Origin: Alphaproteobacteria bacterium
GTDB lineage: Bacteria > Pseudomonadota > Alphaproteobacteria > ATCC43930 > CGMCC-115725
Length of the DNA: 6,826 bases
Direction: 5' to 3'
Assembly (NCBI GenBank): GCA_005888515.1
Contig: VAZR01000213.1
Location: forward strand, 1 to 6,826
This document shows positions 1 through 5,945 of the stretch, piece after piece. Position 1 is the stretch's first letter; each line of letters starts with the position of its first letter. Under the pieces are notes generated by a model. That model was given only the letters and a program-made list of their open reading frames with translations. It made no database searches and had not been told where the DNA came from. The position numbers and the translations under genes are program-made.

Positions 1-970
1 CGAATTGCAATGTGAAAGCCTGCTTGAAATCCATCTCCGCCGGATAGACGCCTGCGTTCACCATCGTCTGAAAGAAGTCCTGCCAGCGCGCCTCGCTCAT
101 TGCGCCGATGCCGTTCGTCTTGGCGTCGCCGCCGTCGACGACACCCTTCTGCTTCATCTTGCGGATGCCGTACGCGATCAGCGCGTCGGTCATTTCGGGG
201 TTGTCGCGCTTGATCAGCGCGTTGCCCGGCGAGGGGTCGCCATCGAGATAGCTGTACCAGCCCTCGATGCTGGCATCGATAAAGCGCTGCACCAGATCCG
301 GCTTCTCGTGCGCCAGCTTTTGCGAGGTCTGGATCAGCGCGCCATAGCTCGAATAGCCGGCATCGGCCAACAGCATCACGACCGGCTCCACGCCTTCCTT
401 CTCGATCGTGTAGGGCTCGCTGGTCAGATAGCCCTGCTGGATTGCCTTTTTGTCGGCGAGGAACGGCGCGACGCTGAAGGTGTAGGGGCGGATCTGGTCG
501 TCGGTATAGCCGAATTTCTGCTTTAGGAATTGCCAGGCGGTGACCCGCGTGTCGGAGCCGATCATGATCGGCTTGCCCTTGAGCTGTGCCAGGCTGTCAT
601 TGCCCTGGCCGGGATGGGCGATCAGCACCGAGGGGTCCTTTTGAAAGATCGCCGCGACCGCGACCATCGGGATGTTCTCGCGCGCGAAATTGAGCGGCAC
701 GAAGGAGTTGGAGGCGATGTTGAAGTCGAGCACCCCGGCGGCCAGCAGCTGGGCGTGATTCACCTGCGGCCCGCCCGGCCGCAAATTCACCTCGAGCCCG
801 TGCCGTTTGTAAATGCCGGTGGCGATCGCCTGGTAGAAACCGCCATGCTCGGCCTCGGCCTTCCAGTCCGTGCCGAAATTGACGGTCTCCGCGGCGGCCG
901 GGTGCAACAGCGCCACACCGGCGCAAACCGCGAGCGAAATGCCAAGGAAAGTGCGCGAAAAGCGGTTCAT
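1..970 (-). CDS. ABC transporter substrate-binding protein, NMT1/THI5-like (NitT/TauT type), 3' end cut by window edge
   Basis: The minus strand is open from an ATG at 970 to the left edge, giving 323 codons; family members are usually about 330-345 residues, so only the last few are missing. The start is followed by an n-region (MNRFSR), a hydrophobic stretch and a likely signal peptidase I site (HPAAA|ET, after residue 27), so the mature protein should be periplasmic. The mature N-terminus has the NMT1/THI5-like core: DWKAEAEHGGFYQA (35-48), then GIYKRHGLEV (52-61) and RPGGPQVNHAQLLAAG (64-79). Such proteins deliver pyrimidine, sulfonate, nitrate or similar small molecules to an ABC permease; the ligand cannot be read from sequence. 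Partner permease and ATPase genes would lie to the left, outside the window. The Shine-Dalgarno is weak (TGAGCAG-like). The gene is divergent from the universal stress protein across a 163-bp gap. Family sure, substrate unknown. Confidence 0.9.
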   Translation of the reverse strand, partial: MNRFSRTFLGISLAVCAGVALLHPAAAETVNFGTDWKAEAEHGGFYQAIATGIYKRHGLEVNLRPGGPQVNHAQLLAAGVLDFNIASNSFVPLNFARENIPMVAVAAIFQKDPSVLIAHPGQGNDSLAQLKGKPIMIGSDTRVTAWQFLKQKFGYTDDQIRPYTFSVAPFLADKKAIQQGYLTSEPYTIEKEGVEPVVMLLADAGYSSYGALIQTSQKLAHEKPDLVQRFIDASIEGWYSYLDGDPSPGNALIKRDNPEMTDALIAYGIRKMKQKGVVDGGDAKTNGIGAMSEARWQDFFQTMVNAGVYPAEMDFKQAFTLQF

Positions 971-1133
971 CTGCGGGCTGCTCAGGGGTGAAGGGCGCGG
1001 GAGTGTAGTCGCCGCGCTTTCTGCCGTCGAGCCAGGCGGCTATCGCAAGAGTCGCCGGGATTCGCTATGATCGCGCAACGCGCGTGCGATCCGCGTCACG
1101 CGACAGAAGGACTTGGGAGCAGGAAGGCGAGCC

Positions 1134-1988
1134 ATGAAGAATCTGCTGGCCGTGATCGGCGACGGCAATGCGGGCCAGGTTCTCGAAGCCGCGTTGCTGG
1201 TGGCAAAGCGCTTCAACAGCCACATCGTCGGGCTGCACAGCCTGACCACCGAATATGCCGTCGTGTTCGGCGGTGAGATGGGGTTTTCGATTTCCTCCGA
1301 GGTCGATCGCACGCTTGAGCGCGAGGGGCATGAGCGGCGCGATCAGGCGCGCCGCCTGTTCCGCGAGTTCATGAACGCGCATGGCGTGCCGATCGGGGCG
1401 GTGGCGCCGGGCCATAACGGTCCGAGCGCTTCCTGGCGCGAGGAGGACGGCCGCCAGAACGCGGTCGTCGGCATGAGCGGGCGGGTCTACGATTTGATCC
1501 TCGTCGAGCAGCCGGAAAAGCTCGCCTCGATCGCCGAGGCGACGCTCGAAGATGCGCTGTTCGAAAGCGGCCGGCCGGTGCTGATGGTGCCAAAGGACGG
1601 CTGGAAGGCCCTCGGCGAGGTCGTCGCGGTCGCCTGGAACGGCAGCACCGAGACGGCGCTGACGGTCGCGCTCGGCATGCCGTTTCTGGCCCAGGCGCGC
1701 GAGGTCGTGATCGTCGCGGTCGGGCCGCAGCACATGCCCGAACCCGGCCCGACGGGCGACGAACTGGCGCGCACCCTCGAACGGCACGGCGTTCCGGTCA
1801 GCTTGCGCACCGCCTATGGCCGGCAAAAGCCGCAGGGCGAATCTTTCCTGAAGGAGGCAATGGCGGCGGGCGCCGATCTGATGCTGAAGGGCGCCTATAC
1901 GCAGAGCCGCATCCGCCAGATGATCTTCGGCGGCGCGACCCGGCACATCATCATGGAATCGCCAATACCGGTGCTGATGGCGCGGTGA
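1134..1988 (+). CDS. Universal stress protein, tandem UspA-domain
   Basis: The product is 284 residues, the usual size for a two-domain Usp. The first domain begins KNLLAVIGDGNAGQVLEAAL (2-21) and ends at SGRPVLMVPK (145-154), a typical Usp closing strand. The second begins VVAVAWNGSTETALTVAL (163-180) and ends SPIPVLMAR. The C-terminal nucleotide loop reads GAYTQSRIR...FGGATRH (253-271). The family ATP motif is G-2x-G-9x-G-(S/T); here residue 256 is Thr instead of the second Gly, so ATP binding is uncertain. The first domain shows no such loop. ATG 1134 is preferred to an in-frame TTG at 1113 because AGGAAGG (1121-1127) sits six bases before it. A poor sigma70-like -10 (TATGAT, 1066-1071) lies upstream without a good -35. 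Usp proteins are cytoplasmic and tied to stress survival; the exact role is unknown. It converges on the methyltransferase gene with a 28-bp gap and no evident terminator. Confidence 0.93.
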   Translation: MKNLLAVIGDGNAGQVLEAALLVAKRFNSHIVGLHSLTTEYAVVFGGEMGFSISSEVDRTLEREGHERRDQARRLFREFMNAHGVPIGAVAPGHNGPSASWREEDGRQNAVVGMSGRVYDLILVEQPEKLASIAEATLEDALFESGRPVLMVPKDGWKALGEVVAVAWNGSTETALTVALGMPFLAQAREVVIVAVGPQHMPEPGPTGDELARTLERHGVPVSLRTAYGRQKPQGESFLKEAMAAGADLMLKGAYTQSRIRQMIFGGATRHIIMESPIPVLMAR

Positions 1989-2016
1989 TCCGTCCGCCGG
2001 GCGTCAGCTCGCTCGC

Positions 2017-2805
2017 TTAAGCCGGTTTACGGCCCTTTACCGCATTGGCGCGCGCCGTGTAGGTGATTTGCCCGGCGGCATCCGGCGGCAGGCGTTCTCG
2101 CACGCGCGCTTTGAGCCGCTCGGCCTCGGCCGCCGGCATCGCGGCAACGATTGGGCCAATGGTTGCCGCCGACAGAGTGGTTGTCCAAAACTCGTCGAAA
2201 TCGGCGAAAACCCGCTGAACCGCGATTTCTCGCGTCTCGACCGCATCGAGGCCCGCACCGCTCCACAACGTCCGCAGCGCGTCGATCCGCGACGCGCCGA
2301 CGCTTGGCGGAAGCGGCGGGTTGAGGCCCAATTCGCGCAGCTCCGCCCGGATCGGCTCCCCGGGGTATCCGGCACCCAACATGTCCCACGCATAAGCCGC
2401 GATCGTGCCGCCCGGCGCCACCACCCGCACCATCTCCGCCAGCCCTTTGGCAGGCTCGGGAACAAAGAAGATCACCAACGCCATGACCGCCGCATCGAAC
2501 CGGTCAGCCGCGAAGGGCAGCGCCATCGCGTCGCCCTGACGGAACTCCGCGAGCCGGGCCGCGGGCCGGGTGCGGGCAAAGGCGAGCTGCGCCTCGGATG
2601 GATCGATGCCCTTCACCTCGGCGGGCGCACAGCGTTCGACCAGCAGCTCGCTGAATGCGCCGCTGCCGCACCCGATGTCGATCCACCGGAAGCCCGGACG
2701 CGGCATCAGCCAGTCGAGAAAGACTTCGCCGGCGAAGCGGCTCCAGACCCCCATCATGCGTTCGTAGGCGGCGCCGTCCTCGAAACGTATTTGATGCTCG
2801 GCCAT
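2017..2805 (-). CDS. Class I SAM-dependent methyltransferase (UbiE/type 11-like), substrate unknown
   Basis: The product is 262 residues. SAM-binding motif I is WIDIGCGSGAFSELL (41-55), followed by the acidic strand-2 end GIDPS (67-70 region) and the adenine-side motif QGDAMALPF (90-98). DRFDAAVMAL (101-110) and RVVAPGGTIAAYAWD (127-141) match the later strands of a Rossmann methyltransferase of the Methyltransf_11/25 type. The frame is open far upstream, but ATG 2805 is chosen because AAGGG lies five bases before it and homologues begin shortly before motif I with a similar RFxDGAAYERMMGxWSR segment. No signal peptide or membrane segment is visible, so it should be cytosolic. The C-terminal third (about 145-262) is the probable acceptor-binding cap and shows no motif I can tie to a substrate. 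It is divergent from the small gene at 3001. Family certain, function open. Confidence 0.9.
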   Translation of the reverse strand: MAEHQIRFEDGAAYERMMGVWSRFAGEVFLDWLMPRPGFRWIDIGCGSGAFSELLVERCAPAEVKGIDPSEAQLAFARTRPAARLAEFRQGDAMALPFAADRFDAAVMALVIFFVPEPAKGLAEMVRVVAPGGTIAAYAWDMLGAGYPGEPIRAELRELGLNPPLPPSVGASRIDALRTLWSGAGLDAVETREIAVQRVFADFDEFWTTTLSAATIGPIVAAMPAAEAERLKARVRERLPPDAAGQITYTARANAVKGRKPA

Positions 2806-2936
2806 CGGTTCCCTTCGGCTCGATCGATTTCCGGCTAAACCCAGGGAACTTAGCACTTCCGTCGGGTAGCGAAACCCAACCCATCGAAATCTGAGCACCT
2901 CAGACCCGGCCCACCAGTCAATTTGCGCGACAGTCC

Positions 2937-2962
2937 GCAACGGCCTCGCACGGCGCCTCGTT
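2937..2962 (+). promoter_or_regulatory. Possible imperfect EcfG-type promoter for the small gene at 3001
   Basis: GCAAC (2937-2941), 17 bases, then CGTT (2959-2962) matches the alphaproteobacterial EcfG consensus GGAAC-N16/17-CGTT apart from one base in the -35. Spacing and position fit the start at 3001 (predicted leader about 30 nt). The mismatch falls on an important -35 G, so this may be chance. Confidence 0.3.
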
Positions 2963-3000
2963 CGCCTTAACACAGGATAAAAAAGGCGAAAGAGGTCGGC

Positions 3001-3243
3001 ATGGCCGAAAACAGAAAACCGCGAGAGCATCCCACGCAAAACGAGGGCGAGGGCAACCGCACCGCGGCGCGGCAATACAATGAGGCGCAACGGCGCTTCG
3101 TCGAGTCCGGCAAGGTCGAAAAAAAGGCGCAGGAAGCCGAATACGCCCTCGACACTCCGGAGAAGAGCGTGATGGAGCGCGCCGAGGCGATCGGCAAAAG
3201 CCATAAGCGGGCCGAGGATCCGGAAATCACCCGCAAACCGTGA
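3001..3243 (+). CDS. Small highly charged hydrophilic protein, conserved-hypothetical type
   Basis: The product is 80 residues with no Cys or Trp and no hydrophobic segment, so it should be soluble and possibly partly disordered. It opens with HPTQNEGEGNRTAARQYN (10-27), continues with a helical, charge-rich stretch (EAQRRFVESGKVEKKAQEAE, 28-47) and ends GKSHKRAEDPE. The start has a good AGAGGT Shine-Dalgarno at 2991-2996. I have the impression that similar NEGEG...AARxYNxAQRRF proteins are widespread unannotated proteins in proteobacteria, but I cannot verify this and know no function. Its neighbours (universal stress protein, stress-promoted operon) and an imperfect EcfG-like promoter suggest a stress role; that is inference. 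It is followed by a 166-bp gap carrying the promoter of the next operon, and I see no clear terminator after it. Confidence 0.8.
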   Translation: MAENRKPREHPTQNEGEGNRTAARQYNEAQRRFVESGKVEKKAQEAEYALDTPEKSVMERAEAIGKSHKRAEDPEITRKP

Positions 3244-3322
3244 TCCGATCGAGGCTGCCAAGGAACTGTCGCGCCTGTCTCGAAATCGGGGCTCACAGAG
3301 CGGGCCGGAGCCCGTCGCGGGG

Positions 3323-3348
3323 GGAACCGGGAGGGCGTGAACATCGTT
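3323..3348 (+). promoter_or_regulatory. EcfG (general stress response sigma) promoter, GGAAC-N17-CGTT
   Basis: GGAAC at 3323-3327 and CGTT at 3345-3348 are separated by 17 bases, an exact match to the EcfG/SigT consensus known from alphaproteobacteria. Transcription should begin around 3354-3357, giving a leader of about 55 nt before ATG 3410. It lies in the right orientation in a gene-free gap ahead of the three-gene operon. Of the other plus-strand GGAAC sites I checked (2845, 3262, 4457, 5167, 6661), none has CGTT at the right distance. Confidence 0.75.
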
Positions 3349-3379
3349 CTCGTGAGTAGAGATTTTGGCTGATTTTTTG

Positions 3380-3395
3380 CTGCCGTTTTCGGCAG
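3380..3395 (+). other. Leader hairpin abutting the ribosome binding site of the 3410 gene
   Basis: CTGCCG-TTTT-CGGCAG is a perfect 6-bp stem with a four-base loop. It is immediately followed by the Shine-Dalgarno GCGGAGGA (3396-3403). A T-run precedes it rather than follows it, so it is not an intrinsic terminator for plus-strand transcripts. It may stabilise the message or tune translation; the role is inference. Confidence 0.5.
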
Positions 3396-3409
3396 GCGGA
3401 GGATGCTAG

Positions 3410-4030
3410 ATGGCTGATCCCAATCAATTAAAACCCGGCTCGCTCTCGCGCGAAACACCCCGAGCGACCGGCACGCCGGTGGGCAGCACCCACGGCGACG
3501 GCGATGGCAGCCGGGCCGTTGCGGAAGCGACGGAGATGGGCACCGAGTTGATCGGCGCGGTGCGCGAGGGCGCCACCTCCTTTTTCGAGGAGCAGCGCAA
3601 CCGCGCGGCGAATGAAATCGCCTCGCTCGGCGATATGCTGCGCCGCTCGGCCCAGTCGCTCGATCAGAACCGGTCGACCGCGATCGGGGTTTACGCCTCG
3701 GACGCGGCCAGCGAGATCACGCAATTCGCGGACCGGCTGCGCACGCGCTCGCTCGGCATGATCGCCGACGATGTCGAGGATTTCGCGCGGGGCTGGCCGG
3801 TTGCGTTCATGGCCGCGGCGGTTGGCGCCGGCTTCCTGGCCGGACGCTTCCTGATTTCCTCCGCCTCCCGCCCGCCGATGCAAAGCACGACGCCGCCGAT
3901 GCCGCGCCCGGCAAGCACGATGGGCGGGCCGATCGGCGGCGCCCGCCATGATTTCGGCGCGGTCGGCGGGCCGGTATCGGGCGGCGCGAATGCCGGCTAT
4001 GGCGGCAACCGTACTGGCGGACCACGTTGA
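3410..4030 (+). CDS. YqjD/ElaB-like C-terminally anchored membrane protein (nutrient deprivation-induced protein type)
   Basis: The product is 206 residues. Residues 1-40 are polar and low complexity. Residues 41-125 are predicted to be long amphipathic helix (GTELIGAVREGATSFFEEQR, then EIASLGDMLRRSAQSL and SEITQFADRLRTRS). A single membrane segment follows (WPVAFMAAAVGAGFLAGR, 129-146, extending to about 151). The tail (152-206) is rich in Gly, Pro and Met. Helix followed by a P-x-A...GAGFLAGR anchor is the design of YqjD/ElaB proteins and of rhizobial proteins annotated 'nutrient deprivation-induced'; E. coli YqjD is an inner-membrane, ribosome-associated stationary-phase protein. Whether this one binds ribosomes is not shown. 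Unlike YqjD it has a 55-residue tail after the anchor. ATG 3410 has a strong GCGGAGGA site six bases upstream. It is the first gene of an EcfG-promoted operon, and its TGA overlaps the next ATG. Confidence 0.85.
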   Translation: MADPNQLKPGSLSRETPRATGTPVGSTHGDGDGSRAVAEATEMGTELIGAVREGATSFFEEQRNRAANEIASLGDMLRRSAQSLDQNRSTAIGVYASDAASEITQFADRLRTRSLGMIADDVEDFARGWPVAFMAAAVGAGFLAGRFLISSASRPPMQSTTPPMPRPASTMGGPIGGARHDFGAVGGPVSGGANAGYGGNRTGGPR

Positions 4031-4455
4031 TGGCGGTCGATCCCGACGGGCCGGACGTCTTCGAGGCCCGGCCGAAGACCGACCGGTCGATCACGACGCT
4101 GCTGTCGGATCTGGCCAGCGAGACGATCCTGCTGATCCGGCAGGAGATGGCGCTGTTCAAGGCTGAATTGTCGGAGAAGTTCAGCCGGATCGGCCAGGGC
4201 GCGGGGGCGCTGGGCGCCGGTGCGCTGATCGCGTTCAGCGGCTGGCTGGTGCTGCTCGCCGCGGCCGTGCTGGGCCTCGCGGAGGTGCTGCCGCCGTGGC
4301 TCGCGGCGCTTATCGTGGCGCTGATCGTCCTGGCAATTGCCGGCGCTCTCTTTCTTATCGGCAAGAACAGGTTCGACGCAGACTCATTGATGCCGCGCCG
4401 GACCGTGCGCTCGCTGCGCGAGGACGAGGCATGGCTGCGAGAGCGGTTGCGATGA
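4030..4455 (+). CDS. Phage-holin-superfamily membrane protein (PF07332 / YqjE type)
   Basis: The product is 141 residues. The N-terminal helix RSITTLLSDLASETILLIRQEMALFKAELSEK (19-50) carries the family's (L/I)xRQExxLxKAElxeK pattern. Two membrane segments follow (about 58-82 and 88-111), separated by a short turn with paired prolines, and then the conserved tail PRRTVRSLREDEAWLRERL (122-140). Despite the holin name, chromosomal members such as YqjE are housekeeping inner-membrane proteins, and nothing here suggests lysis: there is no endolysin or phage gene nearby. ATG 4030 shares its A with the TGA of the previous gene; an in-frame TTG at 4027 is possible but less likely. Its stop overlaps the next gene by four bases, so the three are translationally coupled. 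Confidence 0.92.
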   Translation: MAVDPDGPDVFEARPKTDRSITTLLSDLASETILLIRQEMALFKAELSEKFSRIGQGAGALGAGALIAFSGWLVLLAAAVLGLAEVLPPWLAALIVALIVLAIAGALFLIGKNRFDADSLMPRRTVRSLREDEAWLRERLR

Positions 4456-5300
4456 CGGAACACAAAGAGCGCAAGGACGACAAGGAGCGCGAGATCGCCC
4501 GCACGCGGGGCGAGCTCTCTCTGACCCTGGCCGCGCTCGAGCGGAAGCTCGCCGCGCGCTACCTGATCGACGAGGGATTAAACATGTTCAAGGACACTCT
4601 TGGTGAAGATTACGGGTTGAACCGCGGCCTCGAAATGGTGCGCACCAACCCGATCCCGATGGCGCTGATCGGCATCGGCGCGGCTTGGCTGATCGCCAGC
4701 AACACCGACGCGGTGGACCGCATCGCCCGCGACGAGCGCATCCAGGCGGCCCGCCGGCGCATGACCGATCTCGCCAGCGATCTCGGCAATCGCGCCGGCG
4801 AGATGGCCAGCTCCGCCGCGCACCGGATCGGCATCGCCGGCAACGGCGCCGGCAATGGCGCTGATCGCCCGCTCGGCTATACCGGCAACCCGATGATCGA
4901 CCAGCCCGGAGGGACGGACAGCTGGGTGCATCAGGTCAGCGGCCGGGCGCAGGACATGATCCAATCGGTCCGCGATTCGAGCGGCGCGATGCTGGATCGG
5001 GCGAGCGACAGCGCCAGCCGCGTCGCCGACCAGGTCGCCGATACGTTCGAGCGTCATCCGCTGCTGATCGGCGCGATCGGGATGATGGCCGGGGCGTTGA
5101 TCGCGTCGCTGCTGCCCCCGAGCCGGGCCGATGACGAGTGGTTGGGTCCGTCGCGCGACCAGCTGTGGAACCGCGCCGAAGAAGCCGGGCAGGAGACGGT
5201 CTCCCGGGTGCGCAACGTCGCGATGCGGGCGGCCGATGCCGCCGCCGATGCCGCGGCCGAGACGATCAAGACGGAGACCGACAAGCCGCTGTCTGCATAG
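4452..5300 (+). CDS. DUF3618 membrane protein with two anchor segments
   Basis: The product is 282 residues and starts inside the ATGA overlap with the holin-type gene. Residues 11-34 (KEREIARTRGELSLTLAALERKLA) are the DUF3618 signature helix. A first membrane segment follows at NPIPMALIGIGAAWLIAS (66-83). A long linker (about 84-200) contains amphipathic helices with many Ala, Ser, Asp and Arg residues, plus a Gly/Asn-rich patch (128-140). A second membrane segment is HPLLIGAIGMMAGALIASLLP (202-222). The tail 223-282 is charged and Ala-rich. Both segments open with an (N/H)P and share an LIG-IG-A pattern, suggesting an internal duplication of a YqjD-like anchor. The function is unknown; with its neighbours it probably builds an inner-membrane complex made under stress. 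A strong terminator follows 22 bases after the stop. Confidence 0.9.
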   Translation: MTEHKERKDDKEREIARTRGELSLTLAALERKLAARYLIDEGLNMFKDTLGEDYGLNRGLEMVRTNPIPMALIGIGAAWLIASNTDAVDRIARDERIQAARRRMTDLASDLGNRAGEMASSAAHRIGIAGNGAGNGADRPLGYTGNPMIDQPGGTDSWVHQVSGRAQDMIQSVRDSSGAMLDRASDSASRVADQVADTFERHPLLIGAIGMMAGALIASLLPPSRADDEWLGPSRDQLWNRAEEAGQETVSRVRNVAMRAADAAADAAAETIKTETDKPLSA

Positions 5301-5322
5301 CCGCAGAACCCCGCTCAACACA

Positions 5323-5365
5323 CCGGCGGCCTGTCCGAAAGATCCGGGCGGGCCGCCGGCTTTTT
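5323..5365 (+). terminator. Intrinsic terminator of the 3410-5300 operon
   Basis: CCGGCGGCCTGTCC (5323-5336) pairs with GGGCGGGCCGCCGG (5346-5359) over 14 bp with two G-U wobbles, plus a closing G5337-C5345 pair, around a 7-base loop. C5360 and five T follow (5361-5365). It lies directly after the stop at 5300 and ends the operon. Confidence 0.9.
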
Positions 5366-5400
5366 CGCGCCAACTTTTTGTCGCGCCGGTGCGGAAAGGG

Positions 5401-5427
5401 TTAACGGGAGTTTCCCCTTATCATAAT
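5401..5427 (+). promoter_or_regulatory. Weak candidate housekeeping promoter for the 5478 gene
   Basis: TTAACG (5401-5406) and CATAAT (5422-5427) resemble -35 and -10 boxes, but the 15-base spacing is short and both are imperfect. It is the most AT-rich spot between the terminator and the gene. No EcfG motif is seen here. Confidence 0.3.
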
Positions 5428-5443
5428 GTCGCGCGAGTTTCGG

Positions 5444-5461
5444 CGCCCTTGGGGAAGGGCG
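5444..5461 (+). other. Leader hairpin just before the ribosome binding site of the 5478 gene
   Basis: CGCCCTT-GGGG-AAGGGCG is a perfect 7-bp stem with a four-G loop. It ends two bases before the Shine-Dalgarno AGAGGAGGGGG (5464-5474). No T-run follows, so it is not a terminator. The layout copies the hairpin ahead of the 3410 gene. Confidence 0.45.
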
Positions 5462-5477
5462 GCAGAGGAGGGGGATC

Positions 5478-5927
5478 ATGCGACGCTCAGCGGTATACTT
5501 GGTGATGGTCTTGGTGGCCGGTGTGATGGCCTCGCCGGCAATGGCACAGGTCCCGGTGCCGGTGGGGCCCGATTGCGTCTGTCTGCGGGTCGCCGTCGAT
5601 GCGCTGGGTGCGGATCTGGCGGTCAAGCGGCAGGCCTATGACGGCATGCAGGGCGAAATCGGCCAGATCGACAATCAGCTGCAGAGCGAACGTTCGGGGA
5701 TGGACGTCAACAACCCCGAAGCAATCGCGCGCTTCCGACAACTTCTCGAACGACGCGACGCCCTGTTTCGGCAATCGAGCGGGCCGGTTTTCGGCGAGCT
5801 GAGCGCCGCGACCGACCGCTACGGTGCGCGCGTCCAGGAATACAACGCCCGCTGCGCCGGCCGGCCGATGGATCCAGCCCTGCTCGCGCAGGCGCGAGCG
5901 AGGGGAGCCTGCCCGCCGCCATATTAG
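5478..5927 (+). CDS. Exported four-cysteine protein of unknown function
   Basis: The product is 149 residues. A clear signal peptide (MRRS, hydrophobic 5-18, cleavage at AMA|QVP after residue 23) sends it to the periplasm. The mature protein has four cysteines, C33, C35, C126 and C145, which could form two disulfides linking the N- and C-terminal ends. Between them residues about 38-120 are polar and helix-prone (LAVKRQAYDGMQGEIGQIDNQ, then EAIARFRQLLERRDALFRQS) and could form a helical hairpin. I do not recognise the family. The Shine-Dalgarno AGAGGAGGGGG (5464-5474) is very strong. It lies downstream of the operon terminator, so it is probably a separate unit, and it converges on hisI with a 9-bp gap. 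Confidence 0.85.
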   Translation: MRRSAVYLVMVLVAGVMASPAMAQVPVPVGPDCVCLRVAVDALGADLAVKRQAYDGMQGEIGQIDNQLQSERSGMDVNNPEAIARFRQLLERRDALFRQSSGPVFGELSAATDRYGARVQEYNARCAGRPMDPALLAQARARGACPPPY

Positions 5928-5931
5928 ATTC

Positions 5932-5945
5932 CGGGATTATTCCCG
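5932..5945. other. Small hairpin at the 5478 gene / hisI convergence
   Basis: CGGGA-TTAT-TCCCG is a 5-bp stem with a four-base loop lying across the two convergent stop codons and the last codons of hisI. It lacks a T-run on either strand. It could weakly help termination for both genes or be chance. Confidence 0.25.

Noticed and set aside
5..991. Plus-strand open frames over the substrate-binding protein
   Set aside because: The minus strand encodes a full conserved protein with signal peptide here; the plus frames are Arg/Leu/Ala-rich shadows of GC-rich coding DNA.
1065..1946. Long minus-strand open frame (293 codons) opposite the universal stress protein
   Set aside because: Its composition is shadow-like (rich in Arg, Ala, His) while the plus frame shows clear Usp motifs and a good ribosome binding site.
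2806..3261. 152-codon N-terminal extension of the methyltransferase
   Set aside because: It would overlap the divergent gene at 3001, has no motif, and the ATG at 2805 has a proper Shine-Dalgarno close to motif I.
3289..3313. GGGCTC...GAGCCC stem as a terminator after the 3001 gene
   Set aside because: The loop is 13 bases, a competing stem overlaps it, and no T-run follows; it also lies right against the EcfG promoter.
4030..4455. Prophage lysis cassette suggested by the holin-family gene
   Set aside because: No endolysin, spanin, phage structural or integrase gene is present and the gene is locked in a chromosomal stress operon; chromosomal PF07332 members are common.
4578..5321. Minus-strand frame of 247 codons opposite the DUF3618 gene
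   Set aside because: Antisense shadow; it crosses into the terminator region and has no recognisable domain.
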